A stretch of 64,000 bases of DNA from Glebionis coronaria (lineage: Eukaryota; Streptophyta; Magnoliopsida; Asterales; Asteraceae). Both the position numbers and the translations under genes were made by a program. Shown here one piece after another: positions 35,515-48,474 of this stretch (position 1 is the first letter of the stretch; every line of letters begins with the position of its first letter). A model generated the notes under the pieces. It saw only the letters and a list, made by a program, of their open reading frames with translations. It was not told the DNA's origin and made no database searches. Location: the NCBI GenBank assembly GCA_025667525.1, contig JANFOE010000190.1, positions 188,501-252,500 on the forward strand, given 5' to 3'.

Positions 35515-35913
35515 TTAAGGATCGTATTTTCTAAGGATTAGGCATGTATGGATTAACCTATTGAGATGGATGGAGAATGGAGAAACTTAGAGAGAGAAAG
35601 AAGAGAGAGAAAGGAGAGAGTTGAAAGGAAGATGGAATTATGATAATGAAAAGTGTTCAACAACCCCTCCTAACATGCTAGGAGGGGGGTTTATATAGCC
35701 CACCCTACATGTGGGCTATATGGGCTATATTGGATCACGAGCCCAATATCATTGGAGTGACCGATCCTTTCTAAATACGTAAAAACGTATTTCCAACAAT
35801 CTCCCCCAAAGGGAGGTCACTCCAAGTTACAATGTCCTAAATAGTCTATAGCTCGTGATCTATGCTAATAATGATGTGACCGAGACTTTCCTTGGAAAAA
35901 CGTATTTCCAACA
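35515..35913 (-). repeat. C4 5' LTR
   Basis: Direct copy of 27264..27661, including the inner LTR-edge/purine-tract duplicate (about 35782..35824). Its outer base pair is altered (TTAAGG on plus instead of TGAAGG), so the terminal CA is lost in this copy only. Confidence 0.9.
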
Positions 35914-35918
35914 CATAT

Positions 35919-37776
35919 GTAGGTGTCCCCATCAATATGTCCCTATTTTTCACTTCTTGCAGATCTCATAAAATTTAATCATTCACAATCTTCAAAGAAA
36001 ATTTAGTGTTTATTAATAATTTCATGGTGACTACTAATCAGCCTTGCATGGTCACTTCCAAATTGTATGTAGGCGCGCAACTATATACAATTTTAAGATT
36101 AACGATGCAATACTCAGTTCGTCAAAACTTTGTAATCATGTTTAAAATATATATATTCATGCTTAATCATGAAATCAAAATCAAAATTAATTTACAGAGA
36201 TGTTCTTTGTTATGTAAACAATTAAGTTTTCCAAAGTGTTTCACAAACAACTTTACTTCGATAACGGTTACTTATAAATGTCACTTTAAATAGTCCTTAC
36301 AGTGATGAAAATTCAATTTTTCTCAAGGGATACTATTGTATCTTATAAAAACAATGAGCGATATGCAAAAGAGTGATGAAAATTTGTTCACCAAGAACTA
36401 ACTACAATATATCAGGAAATGAGCTTAGCCAATTAATCATGAGGTTCATGACCTCGATGACACTCTAAAAAGAATAATTCACAACGTAACTCAAATAGAG
36501 ATGAGTACTTGCTCAATGGTTGCATCACTAATGCGAACATCAGGATGAAGTAATAAAGGATAGGTAACATCGATACATGTAGGATTTAGCAATCAAAGGT
36601 AGTCATTTCGTTAATCACAAACAAGTCAAAATTCTCAGAACTCATCCTACCAACTGATGTCTCAGTTAAGTTAGGGATTTTTAAAAGATACCACAATGAA
36701 TACTAATCTACAAGAGTCATGGGGGTTCCACCTGTCCCGGAAGATCCATCGGTCCTATTCAGAAGAAGATTTCTTCAATTTATTTATTGGACATTGGGCA
36801 TCCTCATCATTTGACAATGTCCTAGGAACAACACTTAACACGAATCAACAATCAATTAAAACCTTATAATTCAATCACAGAACTTAACGACTTCCTCTTA
36901 TCAATCTCATATTCCATACGGTTTAAATTTTTACTTAATTCAAGTTTCAGCCAAATCATACTCAATACGATATCCTACCTCATTCTCCAGTACTTTCAAC
37001 CTTATTCTTAAACCTTGAAAGGGCAATAAAAGCTCGATATGAACAACACTCAATTTCCAATCCTATAGCTCTTTCATCAATAGTTATCAAATGAGTCACT
37101 AGTAGAAAATGACTCACACATTCAATTAGACTTCTCTGAAAGTTACTAGTGGCATGAGGCTTTTAGGTAATGGTTCCAATGATAGCCTCAAGTGCAACAT
37201 TCACCCTTTCGATTTCAATTTAAGAATTGGGTGACAACGAATCAGATGACACCTTTCCAGGTGGTAACGTTTTGTCAAACTCCACTCTATAAGGAAAGAT
37301 CGTCATGACATCGATATTAGTTTTAATATCGCCAATTCTTCTTCAATATCACAATCAACAAATATCTACATTTCTACGAATATCAACCATTTTGTTGAGA
37401 TTATGACCATCCACAACTTGGTTTAGATCTAGGATAGCTTGAATTCCTACGGGAATAGCTTCGATTAATTTACTAGGGGAGTTAGGGTTCCTTGTGACAA
37501 TCTATGTCGTATAAATATCTCGTGTAAATATTTAAATAATCATCAAACAATCATGTAATCAAATTACATCATATATATATACATATATATAATCCAAGTT
37601 ATATATATAACAAATTAACACTTCTCAGTCTGGCCTTGTCGATAACTCGGGAATTCTTCTGCACCGTTATAGTCAAAAGATTTTTAGACATTTTGAGAAA
37701 AATGTTTATAGTTAGAAGATTTTGAAATGTTTTATTCAAAACCTTGGTTTTAAAAATCTTTCGTTCTCTATAACGA
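35919..37776 (-). other. G2 gag region and leader, unreadable
   Basis: The part of G2 between its primer site and the C4 insertion. It should encode gag but shows no intact frame and no CCHC knuckle; the plus-strand open segment at 36006..36293 is AT-driven and not convincing. Confidence 0.5.
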
Positions 37777-37790
37777 GAGCTCTGGTACCA
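37777..37790 (-). other. G2 primer-binding site (tRNA-iMet type)
   Basis: On the minus strand TGGTACCAGAGCTC lies three bases after the LTR end GTGTTACA. Same primer class as G1. Confidence 0.85.
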
Positions 37791-37793
37791 AAC

Positions 37794-38589
37794 TGTAACA
37801 CCCCCAAATATACACAATTCAATACAGCGGAAGACTCGTTGGTGTTACGGGATAGCACATTACTCATATCATAGACAACGCATACAAATCACGTCGTTTA
37901 ATAATAAAGCATTTCCATTCATAAATATCAAATTTACATAGGTCCCAAGTCATTGTATTTCATACAGGTTTTACAAAGCATTTGAATGGAAATTATTATT
38001 TTAGTGCGGGCCATGAATTCTTGTTGTCTTCCCGAGAATTACCTTCAAGTACCTGAGATAAAACATGTTAAAAGAAAAGGTCAGGGATAATGCCGAGTGA
38101 ATTCATAGAGTTTAATAAAACCATTAATATATCATCGGTATATAATTATTATCGAAAATCATTTTTTACAAATCTTTGTAATAGGCCATAGAATAGCCAA
38201 AGTCATTTTATACAAATCCTTATCAAAAATCATAATATAGGCTTTTTCCTTCAAAATCATTATACGAACCAAAGTCGTAAAAACATCATACAATACGTTT
38301 TATAACGTTGTATAAAGTTAAATAAAAACCGTTATATGAATATGGTTATGTAAAACCAAAACACGAACATAAAACCAATAATAAGACCCCGTAATGCTAG
38401 TCATGCAACTCATTGTAATTCAGTGTGTATAGCAGTATTTCGTTATTTGGATTATTATAAGCCGCATGACATTGTTACCTTACTACAACAAACAACGGGT
38501 AGCTAGCCCGAAACTCAATTTGCCCTTCTAAGTTAGCGTGTCGTCACAAAGATCACGCTATGGAAATCTTCTCATACATAAATTCGCTT
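37794..38589 (-). repeat. G2 5' LTR, first segment
   Basis: Starts TGTAACACCCCC and matches 4469..5012 and the start of 11936..14859. Interrupted after ACATAAATTCGCTT by the LINE; the sibling LTR reads through this point. Confidence 0.88.
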
Positions 38590-40804
38590 TTTTTTTTTGG
38601 GTAAAAGGGCCTCATCCCCGGTAAAATATATTCCCAAAAAGCGATGAAGTACAATGGAATGTAGCGGAAATGCTACATTAACCTCAAGCTAACCAGCTTG
38701 AACAACCACTAAATCATATGACATGCATATGACATGCCATATGAACTCTAACAAACAATTACAATACAAATTACACCAATAGGAAAAAACCACCTAAAAG
38801 TGCATAAACAATGAAAAAATGAGATCATCATGATGCATGAGAAGTGCGAATATCCGGCTGACGAGTTCCATGGCGATCATCAATCACTATATCTTCGTCA
38901 GTCTCACTATCAGCATTCACCACATCATCTGTTGGGCCACCACCATCCTCCCAATCAGTGCCATCATCCATCATACCACTCAAAGCACCAAAGGAATTCT
39001 TGTTGCTTGTCCCCGTTAGACTAGAATCAGGAGCCAAAACTTTATTATTAAGGAAACCCCTCTTAAGAATAGATCCATCCTTCTTTGGAGCAGTCGGAAC
39101 TGAAGTATCTAACGAATCCTTTGGTTTAGTCATCTTAGAACTACCCCCTTTCTCAACAACACGATAAGAAAGATTAAGAGCCGGTTTAGTTAATTTAATC
39201 CCAGCAACCTGATGTTGCTTGTTCTTACCCTCTTCTTCTTATTATTAACTACCACAAAACCATCATTATCATTAGCCATACGAGCGTCATCTACGACAAC
39301 AACCTGTGTAGCAACCTCACTATTGACAACCAAAGGCAACTTAGGACATTTAGAATCAATATGATCAAAAATGAGACAAGTAGAGCATCTAGGAGGAGTC
39401 CACTCATACTCAATATCAATAGTCACCAAATTATGCCCTTTATCTTTCTCAATCGGGATAGCAACAACCATGGATTTTTTAAGAGCATCCGCAGCAGAAA
39501 CCTCAATAAGTGCCCGAGCAAATGTACTTCGACCCCATGGATTGATACACATACTACTAGTATAAGAATCTAACATGATAGGTCGACCAATCTGAGATGT
39601 AATCAAGCTTAGACCAACTTCAGAATACGCAACTATAGGAACACGGTGCATTTTGACCCAAACCGGAGCCTTCCTAATCTCTGCCTTATGCAAATCAGTA
39701 ACAGACGACCATACATTAAGAATTAATGGAACTTGACGAATCAGCCACGGGCCATTCTCCAAAACACTTTCCATACCATTTTTAGTCTCAAATTGGAATA
39801 GAAAAAACTCGTCCTGAAGTTTCACTCTTTTCAATCCATACTTGGACCAAACGTTCTTCACATAATTGTCGACTAACGGAAACGCTAAACGTTTTCCGAT
39901 AAAATACCCAAATAATGTATTACTAAAGCGTGAGCTTACCTCCTCAACAGCATCAAATGGAAGAGCCACAGCAGCCCCTGTTACGTTCTCGTCATTATGC
40001 AACTCTTGGATATGAATCGTCTTATTGAATGCAGGTTGCACTAATGACGCAAACGTTTTTCCATTCTTATTAGATGAGCTCTCCTCATCTCTAGACTGAG
40101 CCGAAGGGTGCTCGTAGGTACCTTGGCTAGCAGTAGCACTGGTGGGTACTCCAACATGCCCTAATTCTTGAGTCGGCTTACCCCGAACAGCGTTCCAACA
40201 ATCATGAGAAAGAGAACTTCCCTGATTGTCGTCATTACCAGCAACAGACTGCAACTCAGCCGCATTACTAGTCCTAGCCGAATTCATAATTCCAGCAGCA
40301 CCATAAGCCGAAACCCTAGCAGCCGTAGACCCTGCCATGGTCTCCCTCAAACACTGCATTCGTTCAGATAACGCATTAACATCAATCTGCGTATGCCCTT
40401 CATTACCATCAATTCCCCTATTATCCATGAAATAACAAACCCTAAGACAGTAAAAACCCTAAAAAAAACCCGTCACTCCCTTTCACCCTAGAACACCTCC
40501 ATAACACGAACAACCAACAAAAACAGATCGTAATCGAGAACCACGATAGGAAAGAACAAACACTCAGCAGCCGTACAAACCCTAGAAACCCTAATTCGTT
40601 TTGACCAGATTTGCCCCCTAATCACAAAAACATAAACGTAAAAGAAACTCAATTCAGAGAATTAGTTACTCAACAATCACGTTATGTGAAAAGAAAAGTA
40701 AAATCAAGAATCAAAGAACAAAAAAAGATGATCTTAGGCAGCGGCGGCTAGAGAGAATTTTCCACCATTTTTAGGTTTTTTTTTTAAGTGTAGTTTAGTT
40801 AGTT
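38590..40804 (-). mobile_element. ORF1-only L1-type LINE
   Basis: Flanked by a 14-bp duplication ACATAAATTCGCTT (38576..38589 and 40805..40818). A run of T directly after the left copy is the poly(A) tail of a minus-strand insertion. The interior has one ORF1-type reading frame and a 230-base 3' tail but no endonuclease/RT ORF2. The 5' end looks complete, with a 376-base leader before ORF1. It inserted by target-primed reverse transcription, presumably using ORF2 from another element. Confidence 0.85.
38828..40428 (-). pseudogene. LINE ORF1-type protein (DUF4283 plus CCHC knuckle), one frameshift
   Basis: Begins MDNRGIDGNEGHTQ at 40428. Residues about 125 to 300 match the DUF4283-type RNA-binding region of plant LINE ORF1 proteins (FSNTLFGYFIGKRLAFP, VKNVWSKYGLKRVKLQDEFF, GPWLIRQVPLILNVW, KAPVWVKMHRVPI). 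A CX2CX4HX4C zinc knuckle follows (CSTCLIFDHIDSKC), then KKKR. The frame stops at 39190, but another frame opens over about 39230..38828 and continues with an acidic tail (DWEDGGGPTDD, ADSETDEDIVIDD), so a frameshift near 39215 splits an original single ORF. Length near 530 codons is normal for ORF1. Confidence 0.82.
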
Positions 40805-43446
40805 ACATAAATTCGCTTACCAATCAATGTGGCACGACGGGGATCAACCGTCAAGGGGCGAACTGGGGTTATCGTCCCCAAATAGTACTATTATATGCAC
40901 AAGCGTCTACCAAATCTCGGTAGTTTACAATTCATGCTAATGGGAGTTTTAGTGACATAACCTAACTTTAATAATCCATTTTATCTCATACATCAGGGCA
41001 CAAAATCATTCATCGGGTCATACAATCATTCGGGTCCAAATCAATAAACAAGCAATCGGGACAACTGGTGTCCTATTTTTATTAAAACTAACATTTTATC
41101 TCCCTCGCGGGTTTATAAAACATCTCATAAAAACATTTAAAAGAGTCTGAGGCTATGAACTCACGTTGACGTGGGAAAGCGGGTTATCGGCAATTCGGAT
41201 GTACGGTACATGCTTCAATCACGGAAACCTAGACAAATAATACTTGTCTTAGACTCTTGTCCAATGACTTTATAAATATAACAATTATGTATACATATGA
41301 TGATTTTATATATATGATGATGATCAAGTGGGTTTATACATTCTCATTTACTTATTTTAGTGTTATGTATTAGTAACTTTTATACTAGTTTACTAGTTTT
41401 ACCTATTTACGTGTTTTAGGTCCAATAAGCCTATTATAAGTCCATTACCTTAAATTAGACCATTTTAGACTTTTATTATCAGTATTATACTTTACATGTT
41501 GGGCCCAAGTGGGTTAAGCCCAATAAGTAAATTTATAAGTGTTTAGCCTATTTAGTTGGATTATTAGTCCAATAATGCTAACTTAGCCCGTTAATGTCCA
41601 TATGTTATATAGTTCGGGTTTTATCGGTTTTACTTGTATTAAGTACTTATATATCAGTATATGAATTTTAAAAAGTTTACATTAGACGGGTCCGATCGTC
41701 TAAGTTTTAATTGACGAAAAATGTTAATTTTACGGTACTAGCTGAAAAGACGTAAAAATCATGTTTATAGTTTTTATAACTTATAAAACTTACCAAACTA
41801 CCATTTTTATATAATTTCCATTTATTTATCCTTATACATATTTATATAAATGAAATATATAAGTTAGTGGATTTTAATTTCACATTTTATACTATATTAT
41901 TTTGAGTGCTTATATAATACTATTAAACTTTAATATCACAAAATCTGATTTTTAGTTTCACTTTCACCATTTTTATCATATCTTGAGTTCTATAAGGAGA
42001 TAGAAGCTCAATTTTTAATGACATAAACTTCATATTATGTGCTACAAATAAGTTGGTTATAGCTGCTTCTCAATCTATGTCTAAGTATCCTTAACAGTCC
42101 CTACAAAACAGACTATTCAGATTGGTATACTAATTTTGTTTTGATCATATCTCACTCATTTTAATGATTCCATTGCATGGCCAACTCTCACATGTGTATA
42201 ACATCTAATACATACTGTAAAGGGATTCCACTATGCAATTATATCATTTTATCATTTGGTTACTTACTGTTTTTATACAGCCATCATATTTAGCAAGATT
42301 TTAACCTTGTTACCTATGGTTTTCCATCTTTTTAACCATATTTATCAACACTTGATCCCCACACAACATTTTTATCATCATATATTCATCATATAGATAT
42401 ACAATAGGAAAAAAAATACAAGATTACATAATCAAAATAACAAGAGGATAGGAAGAACAATCTTTATACCACCAAGATTAAGTAGTTTATGATCAAGGCT
42501 TGGATTTTGATGGAAACACTTGTGATAGATCAACACCAACTTTGAAGACCACCAATCTTTGTAAACTTCTTGTAGAAATCAGCCCTTGGACATCACAAAA
42601 TCTTCTCCTTGGATGTTAAAATCACCACCAATCGATAGAGCTTGAAAAGGGCTTCATCATATGTGTGAATAACATAGGATTTCATGGTTAAATTTGATCA
42701 AATGAGGGTGTTTAGGGGTGGTGGTGGACGAATTTTAGAGAGAGAGAGGAGAGAATGAGAGTGGTTTACATGAGTGAAATGTGAAAAATGGTTTTGGGGT
42801 GTAGTTGGTTTGATAGCTTACTTTGTAAGCTTAGCTAACAAGTGTTAACTTGTTAGCTACAACTTTGCCACATATTGTGATGTGGTGGCATTGTGTAGCC
42901 GTCCCATATAGTGGGGTGGGGTAAAACTTGTTTTGTCTCATCCCACTAATTTACGGGTATTCCTCGATTCTAGTTTCCTCGATTTTCTTTCCCTCGGGTC
43001 GTTTTACGAAAAAAAAATTTATAAATTATGAATCAATGGCACAAAACGAATCTAATAAAAATTGTCTCATAAAAAACGGAGTTCGAAAACGTAAATACGT
43101 AATCCTAAGGTTTCCGGTTTAGTCGTAAAGGTCGCTAAATTATAATTGTAAGTCCTAATGTCTTCTCGTAAATTTGTGAGTTTATGAACCAACACAAATT
43201 TAAAATCTCAAATTAATATTCACGGATAAATTTATTTTCTGAAATGTCGGACTGTCACCAAAACGGTGTATGTAAACGTAAGCACGTAACGTAGAATCCT
43301 CAGGTTTAGACGTAGTCGATGCTACTTCAAGACGTAAATCCAAATTTCTTCCCAAAAATAAGTGAGTTCATAATATAATATTAAAATAATGTTTTTAAAT
43401 AATATTTGAGAATAAAATATCAACCATAAACTGACGGATTGTCACA
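40805..43446 (-). repeat. G2 5' LTR, second segment
   Basis: Begins with the second copy of the LINE target duplication and runs to GGATTGTCACA, matching 12167..14859. It lacks the 53-base private duplication seen at 13373..13425 in the sibling. Confidence 0.88.
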
Positions 43447-44931
43447 CCATATCTGCACTATGTTACAAATTCTATGACAAGCGAAATATCACCCTGGAAA
43501 TTTCCAATATCAATTCTGGTTGATTACAGTGACACGCTGAATCACATGGGTTTCTACGGTTAATCTTACCATGACTCAGCTTATGCGTATAGGAGAGAAC
43601 CCTACACTACATTAGGTGTTCTAGAAAATCCTACGCTAGGAGAAGTCTAGATTCAGAGACTCAGAGTTTCGCAAACTCCTATGTATCAAGTTCTACGAAG
43701 CAAGATACATTTACGTTCATATGTAGGTACCTGACATACCAACAGGCTAAGATAGGACACCAACTGACTGGGATGTTTTCATCATCTGAAATTGTGAATT
43801 GAAATAGGACAAGATCTCCACGGATTTTGGTTACCAGATTAACGCAAACTCAGAGGAAGCATGATGCTATCTGGGTTATTGCAAACAGTTTGATCAAGTC
43901 TGCAGAATCCTTACATCCGCAAGGATTTCAGAACCAACAGATTGATCGGACATGTCCCAGCAAAGGTTCATCTGATCACTTGGCAATCCATCAGTTATCG
44001 GGTCAGACAAAGATTCGCAATTGTGCTCCTTATTTACTTCACGTCTTCATTCTAATTCCACGACTTGCTTTCGCGCTCGCGTTCATGACACTATTCACGT
44101 TCATGATGGTATCTCGGCTTACGATTTTACGTTCATTTTTCTCATTCTGGGAAGTTTTGCAAGAACTTGAGAGACCAGACCCAAGTTAAGTATAAGTCCC
44201 TATCCTCAGATAGACGTTTCTCGTCATATTTCATGTCTCACCTTGTAGCGTTTGGCGTTACCACCATTATATTCTATGTTCACGATATGTTTCACATGTC
44301 ATGTTCATTCCACGTTCCTCATATCATGATCAAGATATGTTACACGTATCATGGATCACGATATGTTTACTCATACTACACTCACCATATCTCGACGTAT
44401 CGCATTAAAAATTTTCCACGTATCACGTTCAAATTTTTTCACGTATCACGTTAAAAAATTTTCATGTACTACGTTTCTTTGTGTCTCGCGCATCGTTGCT
44501 AATTATCAGTTAAGTTAGAGTGTTTTGCACGATAACGTTTCAGTTGCCTTACACGTTAATTCTTATTCCCTCGATCAAATTTAGGGGATCTACCTTACGT
44601 TGATAACCAATAATTTCTTCTTATTTCAAGACAAGGTCAGGAAGACAAAGATTAATCATTCGCGTCAAGATCTTGTGAAGGAACCGTTCCAAGAGGGAGG
44701 CCACTTGGAAACGGACAAGTTCATCCGGACTTCTTATCCGTTTTTCTCTTATCAAATGATATGTCCTTTCAGTCACGTCACGTTCCATGTCCTTTCAAGA
44801 CATGCACGTTCCGCGTTCCTTCTGCCAGGTCACCTGCACGTTCATTTATCTTACATACCCTCTCAATTTGATTTGGGTATGTTTCTCTTTCAGTTACGTT
44901 ATCTATAATTCGGGGACGAATTATTCTTTTT
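43447..44931 (+). pseudogene. G1 pol 3' remnant (RT end to integrase end)
   Basis: Continues the G1 protein after the CCATA duplication. Fragments only: the region near 43920..44010 may be late RNase H/integrase, and at about 44695..44720 a GGEATWK stretch matches the E(A)TWE block at the C-terminal end of chromovirus polyproteins, just before the purine tract. Segments 44250..44480 are filled with short CACGTATCACG-type words. About 1 kb shorter than expected, so internal deletions are likely. Confidence 0.6.
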
Positions 44932-44943
44932 AGGGGGAAGAGT
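44932..44943 (+). other. G1 polypurine tract
   Basis: AGGGGGAAGAGT immediately before the LTR start TGTAAAACCCG; preceded by the CGGGGACGAATT word usual in plant chromoviruses. Confidence 0.8.
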
Positions 44944-47815
44944 TGTAAAACCCGCATGGTTTTACCATGAATAGTACCCTTAAGATCGTACGTATATGAT
45001 CTAAACTTTCCTTTTATAACATATTTACATTTCACGTATAAGTATTACGAGTATTACGCACGTGTTAGAACACGATAAGTATTTATTACGTATGAACACA
45101 CGATAATTTTCCCAATAATAATTATAAACATGAACATGCGATCATGAAATCATGAACGTAATTTAATCACGAGCTAATATTAATTACGTATATATATACT
45201 TATCACGAACACGAATAAATATATTAAGTCACGATCGATAACTAATTAAAACACGTAAATTACGAACACGAGAACAGTCACGATTGATAACTAATTAAAA
45301 CACGTAAATTACGAACACGAGAACACACGAGAACACACTATAATATTTAGACTCGAGAAATGTACGGGTTACCCTTATGTGGGCGCCTACCCACGAAATT
45401 AGGAAGAAAAGGGCCAAGCCCATTGTTTTTTTTACTAAACAAGAAAAATTAGGAAAACATATTCATTTATCAAAAATCAAGAAAATAAGAAAAACCCTAA
45501 TTCCTTTCGTTGCTCCCTTTTTGGCCACCACTTTTAATCATCAACAAGGGGTGTTCGGGTTAATTTTTTATCTTGAATTTTGTGCAAGCATTCGAATGTG
45601 TTCATCCTTGATCGATCCACGCATTCGGTATAACCTTTTTAATCCTTTTCTTTATGTTTTGATTTAATAAGTCACATAAAATCATGATGTTTTTAAAAAA
45701 TAATTAAAAACATTTATTAAAACATGTAAATGGTTATGGGGTAAATCAGAACAAGGGTTTTTAGGGGTGTTTGTTCTAGCCGATGCCTAAACCGAGCCCT
45801 AAGGGGTCTCGGCTTGGCTTTGTAACCACCATCGAGACCTCATGGTCTCGGTATAGTGGTGTGGGTCCCACGTCAGCAGCAAACAATGGGGAACCCCGAC
45901 TTGGTTCAGGGTATGGTGTTGATTACGGGTCCGGTTCATGGTTTCTAGTTAGGATCCAGTTCATTGATTATGTTGAGGTTTATGATTTTAATAGTTATAT
46001 GTTAAAAATTAAATTAATAAAACATGACATAATTAATTTAATTAACCCGACTTAGGTTATAAATTTAATTATTAGATCATGAATTTTAACCTAAGTATTT
46101 ATTTTTAAGTAGATTTTATAATTAATTAATTATAAAAAACCATGACTATAATTAATTAATCAACATGACTTAGGTTATATTATTAGTAATTAATAATACA
46201 TGTTTTAACCTAAGTATTTTAACTTTATTTAATTAAAAACATGATATATTTAATTAAATACTTTTAACCTATAGTTTATTTAATTTACATGTAATAATTA
46301 ATAAACTATACTTTATAACAACATGACTTAGGATAATAATCAGAAAATACTTAAGCTTATATAATTAGCTTTTTAACCAACTTATATCTAATTATGGAAA
46401 CCTTCTATTTTTAGAAACTTATTTAATTAAGGCAGCTAATCTATTTATGGAAACTTTCTATTTTTAGAAACTTATCTATTTTAAGCAGTAATTCTATTTT
46501 TGAAACTTTCAATTTCTGGAAACTTTCTATTTTTTGGTAACTTTCTATTTTTGGAAACTTTCTATTTTAGGAAACCTGCTATTTTTAGAAAGTTACTTAT
46601 TATTACACAACAAGTATAATAATACATGAAATACAAGTAATACTTAAACAGAATAGATATAATGTAAGATAAATACAGTATAAAGCTTTAAACAGTAAAA
46701 CATGACATGAACGTATAAAATAAGCTAAGACATGACCTAAAATCAGTTACGTATTTAATAATCAGATACTTATACACGTATGTATTTATGTAGCATTAGT
46801 GATACCGAAGTAGGACTCTCTTCCGTTCGAATTCTTCGTTCACTGGACATAAGGTACGAATTCCCGTCCTTTCAGTATGGACATTCTTTCCTTATTAGGA
46901 TTCCCCGTATGCAGCCAACTGTTTTCGCATAGTATAAGTTTATATGTTTGATTGATTATGTTTAATTTAGAATACCTATAGCCATATACATGCCTGACCA
47001 GTTTCACCTAGTTATGGAGGTACCATAACCATAATACTAGAGGCACTGGTGTTATGACTTCCCCACGGCGGAGTGATTGCTCATGGCGTCCCTTAAGCTT
47101 TTGGCCATATTATTATATTTATCATGTGGGGCGTATGGGTGCATCCTAGTTACATGTTTTCAGTAGATTACTCAGTGTGAATGTGGTGTGTGCCTTGCAT
47201 CCTTCACAAGGAGCTGATCCCTCCTACCCAAAATCAGTATATTAAATTAGAGGCATCCCCTCTAATTTGCATGATGAGGTCATCCCTCCAAGTATTTATG
47301 CACGGTGGATTTTCATGACCTATATTGGCTAATGGTAAAATATGTTAAACAGTTTTCATAAGATAAACATAAGGATTTTTAAACTATAAAACCAGTTTTA
47401 CTAGAAATAACCAGGTTTTCCAGGACATATACATTTCCGCTGTTATATGTTATGCATACTTATATTATTCATTTCATGCTTGTATATCTGTGCACTAAGC
47501 GTTATGCTCAGCCGTTACTTTCCTTTCCATGTCCCAAAATGGCAGGTACCCAAGGACGGACTCGAGCATTTTGGAGGACATGCATAGGATGGAAGCTGCC
47601 ATAGACTTCTTCTCCTTTTGCCTTCATATATTTGTGCTTGTTTAAGTCTTCCATTATTTCATTTACTTTATTATGTTTTGAGCTTATGTTTAGGGACCGA
47701 TGTTTGATTCCGGTTTACCCTATGGTCATGTAATGTTTTAGACATTTATCCTTGTATGCTTTGATGACACGCCATAATTACGCGTGACATTCAATTATCT
47801 AAATGGGGTGTTACA
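44944..47815 (+). repeat. G1 3' LTR (complete, 2,872 bases)
   Basis: Starts TGTAAAACCCG after the purine tract, ends GGTGTTACA. The last 1.77 kb is the sibling of window bases 1..1764. Confidence 0.9.
45229..45326. repeat. Two-copy tandem repeat, period 49
   Basis: TCACGATYGATAACTAATTA followed by AAACACGTAAATTACGAACA and CGAGAACA occurs twice in direct succession with one substitution, in the 5' part of the G1 3' LTR. Confidence 0.85.
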
Positions 47816-47966
47816 CTAACCCTTCTACACCAACGGGTTATCGTCATTCAAGATGGTTAAGCGCTTTCTTTTAATTTTATTTAGGAATTAGTCGAATTTG
47901 CTAGTTATTTTTTATTGTTGAATTTGCTCATTGTGATTTTATACATGAATTGAATCTGTTGTATTA
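47816..47966. other. Short flank between G1 and the Sirevirus-like element
   Basis: 150 bases of T-rich sequence with no recognised feature. It should contain the G1 target duplication, which cannot be verified because the G1 left end is outside the window. Confidence 0.4.
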
Positions 47967-47991
47967 TGTTAAGAATAAAATGAGCCAAGAC

Positions 47992-48112
47992 ACTCAGACG
48001 CTGACAAAAGTAAATTGGACGCTGATGGGAAGAAATTAAGTGCTAACAGATCAAGCATTGACAAGAGATATCCAAGCGCTGACAAGAAGAAATCCAAGCA
48101 CTGATAGGAAAA
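47992..48112. repeat. Tandem GCGCTGACAAG-type array in LTR
   Basis: Successive units GACGCTGACAA, GACGCTGATGG, GTGCTAACAG, GCATTGACAAG, GCGCTGACAAG, GCACTGATAGG at 16 to 24 base spacing with A-rich spacers. Confidence 0.8.
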
Positions 48113-48225
48113 CATAGTCAACACGTTTATTATTTGAAGAAAAGATATACTCACTATTGTATTTTCTATATTTATCTTTTCCTAGAATAGTTGATAGGTT
48201 CTCCATTGTACACAACTCCTTATGT

Positions 48226-48232
48226 TATAAAA
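48226..48232 (+). promoter_or_regulatory. Candidate LTR TATA box
   Basis: TATAAAA within TATGTTATAAAAGGAGGTCG, about 245 bases before the LTR end and followed by TTGTAGTTGATATAATATA; a plausible start of the R region. Confidence 0.5.
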
Positions 48233-48474
48233 GGAGGTCGTAGGGTTTGTAGTTGATATAATATATTATTCGGTATTCGACTTTCATTGTACTCAAGTTT
48301 GATTATCAATCAAAAGTGAAAGTTTGGCTTATTTGTTTTACTTGTTCTTTAATCTTGGTGTTAATTCCGCATAACACTTGGATTCTTCATATAACAACAA
48401 AGTTTCTCTAAGTGTTAAAATTGATTCAATCTCGTTAACACAAAGCTAATCGATCTAAGTTTGGGATCAACAAG

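Larger units (their letters stand above)
27264..35913 (-). mobile_element. C4: non-autonomous, gag-only copia-type LTR retrotransposon
   Basis: 398-base LTRs (27264..27661 and 35515..35913) flanked by a perfect CATAT duplication (27259..27263, 35914..35918). Primer site at 35499..35512 (iMet type, minus) and purine tract at 27662 fix the minus orientation. The only coding region is a long gag-like frame (31010..33267); the 3.3 kb between gag and the 3' LTR has no protease, integrase or RT. The LTRs differ by only about 8 or 9 changes by eye, so the element is recent and must have been moved by proteins supplied in trans. Confidence 0.88.
47967..48472 (+). repeat. Sirevirus-like 5' LTR (start uncertain)
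   Basis: The end at CA (48471..48472) is fixed by the primer site two bases on. The start is taken at TGTTAAG as the best TG candidate; there is no second copy to check it. The first 140 bases hold six tandem variants of GCGCTGACAAG. Confidence 0.5.

Noticed and set aside
38830..39573. Plus-strand open frames across the LINE
   Set aside because: Antisense shadows of the ORF1 frame, which has DUF4283-type motifs and a zinc knuckle on the minus strand.
45377..46055. Plus-strand open frames in the G1 3' LTR (96 and 90 codons)
   Set aside because: Within the LTR upstream of the part shared with the truncated sibling, no recognisable domain, and unusual for this class of element to encode protein there.
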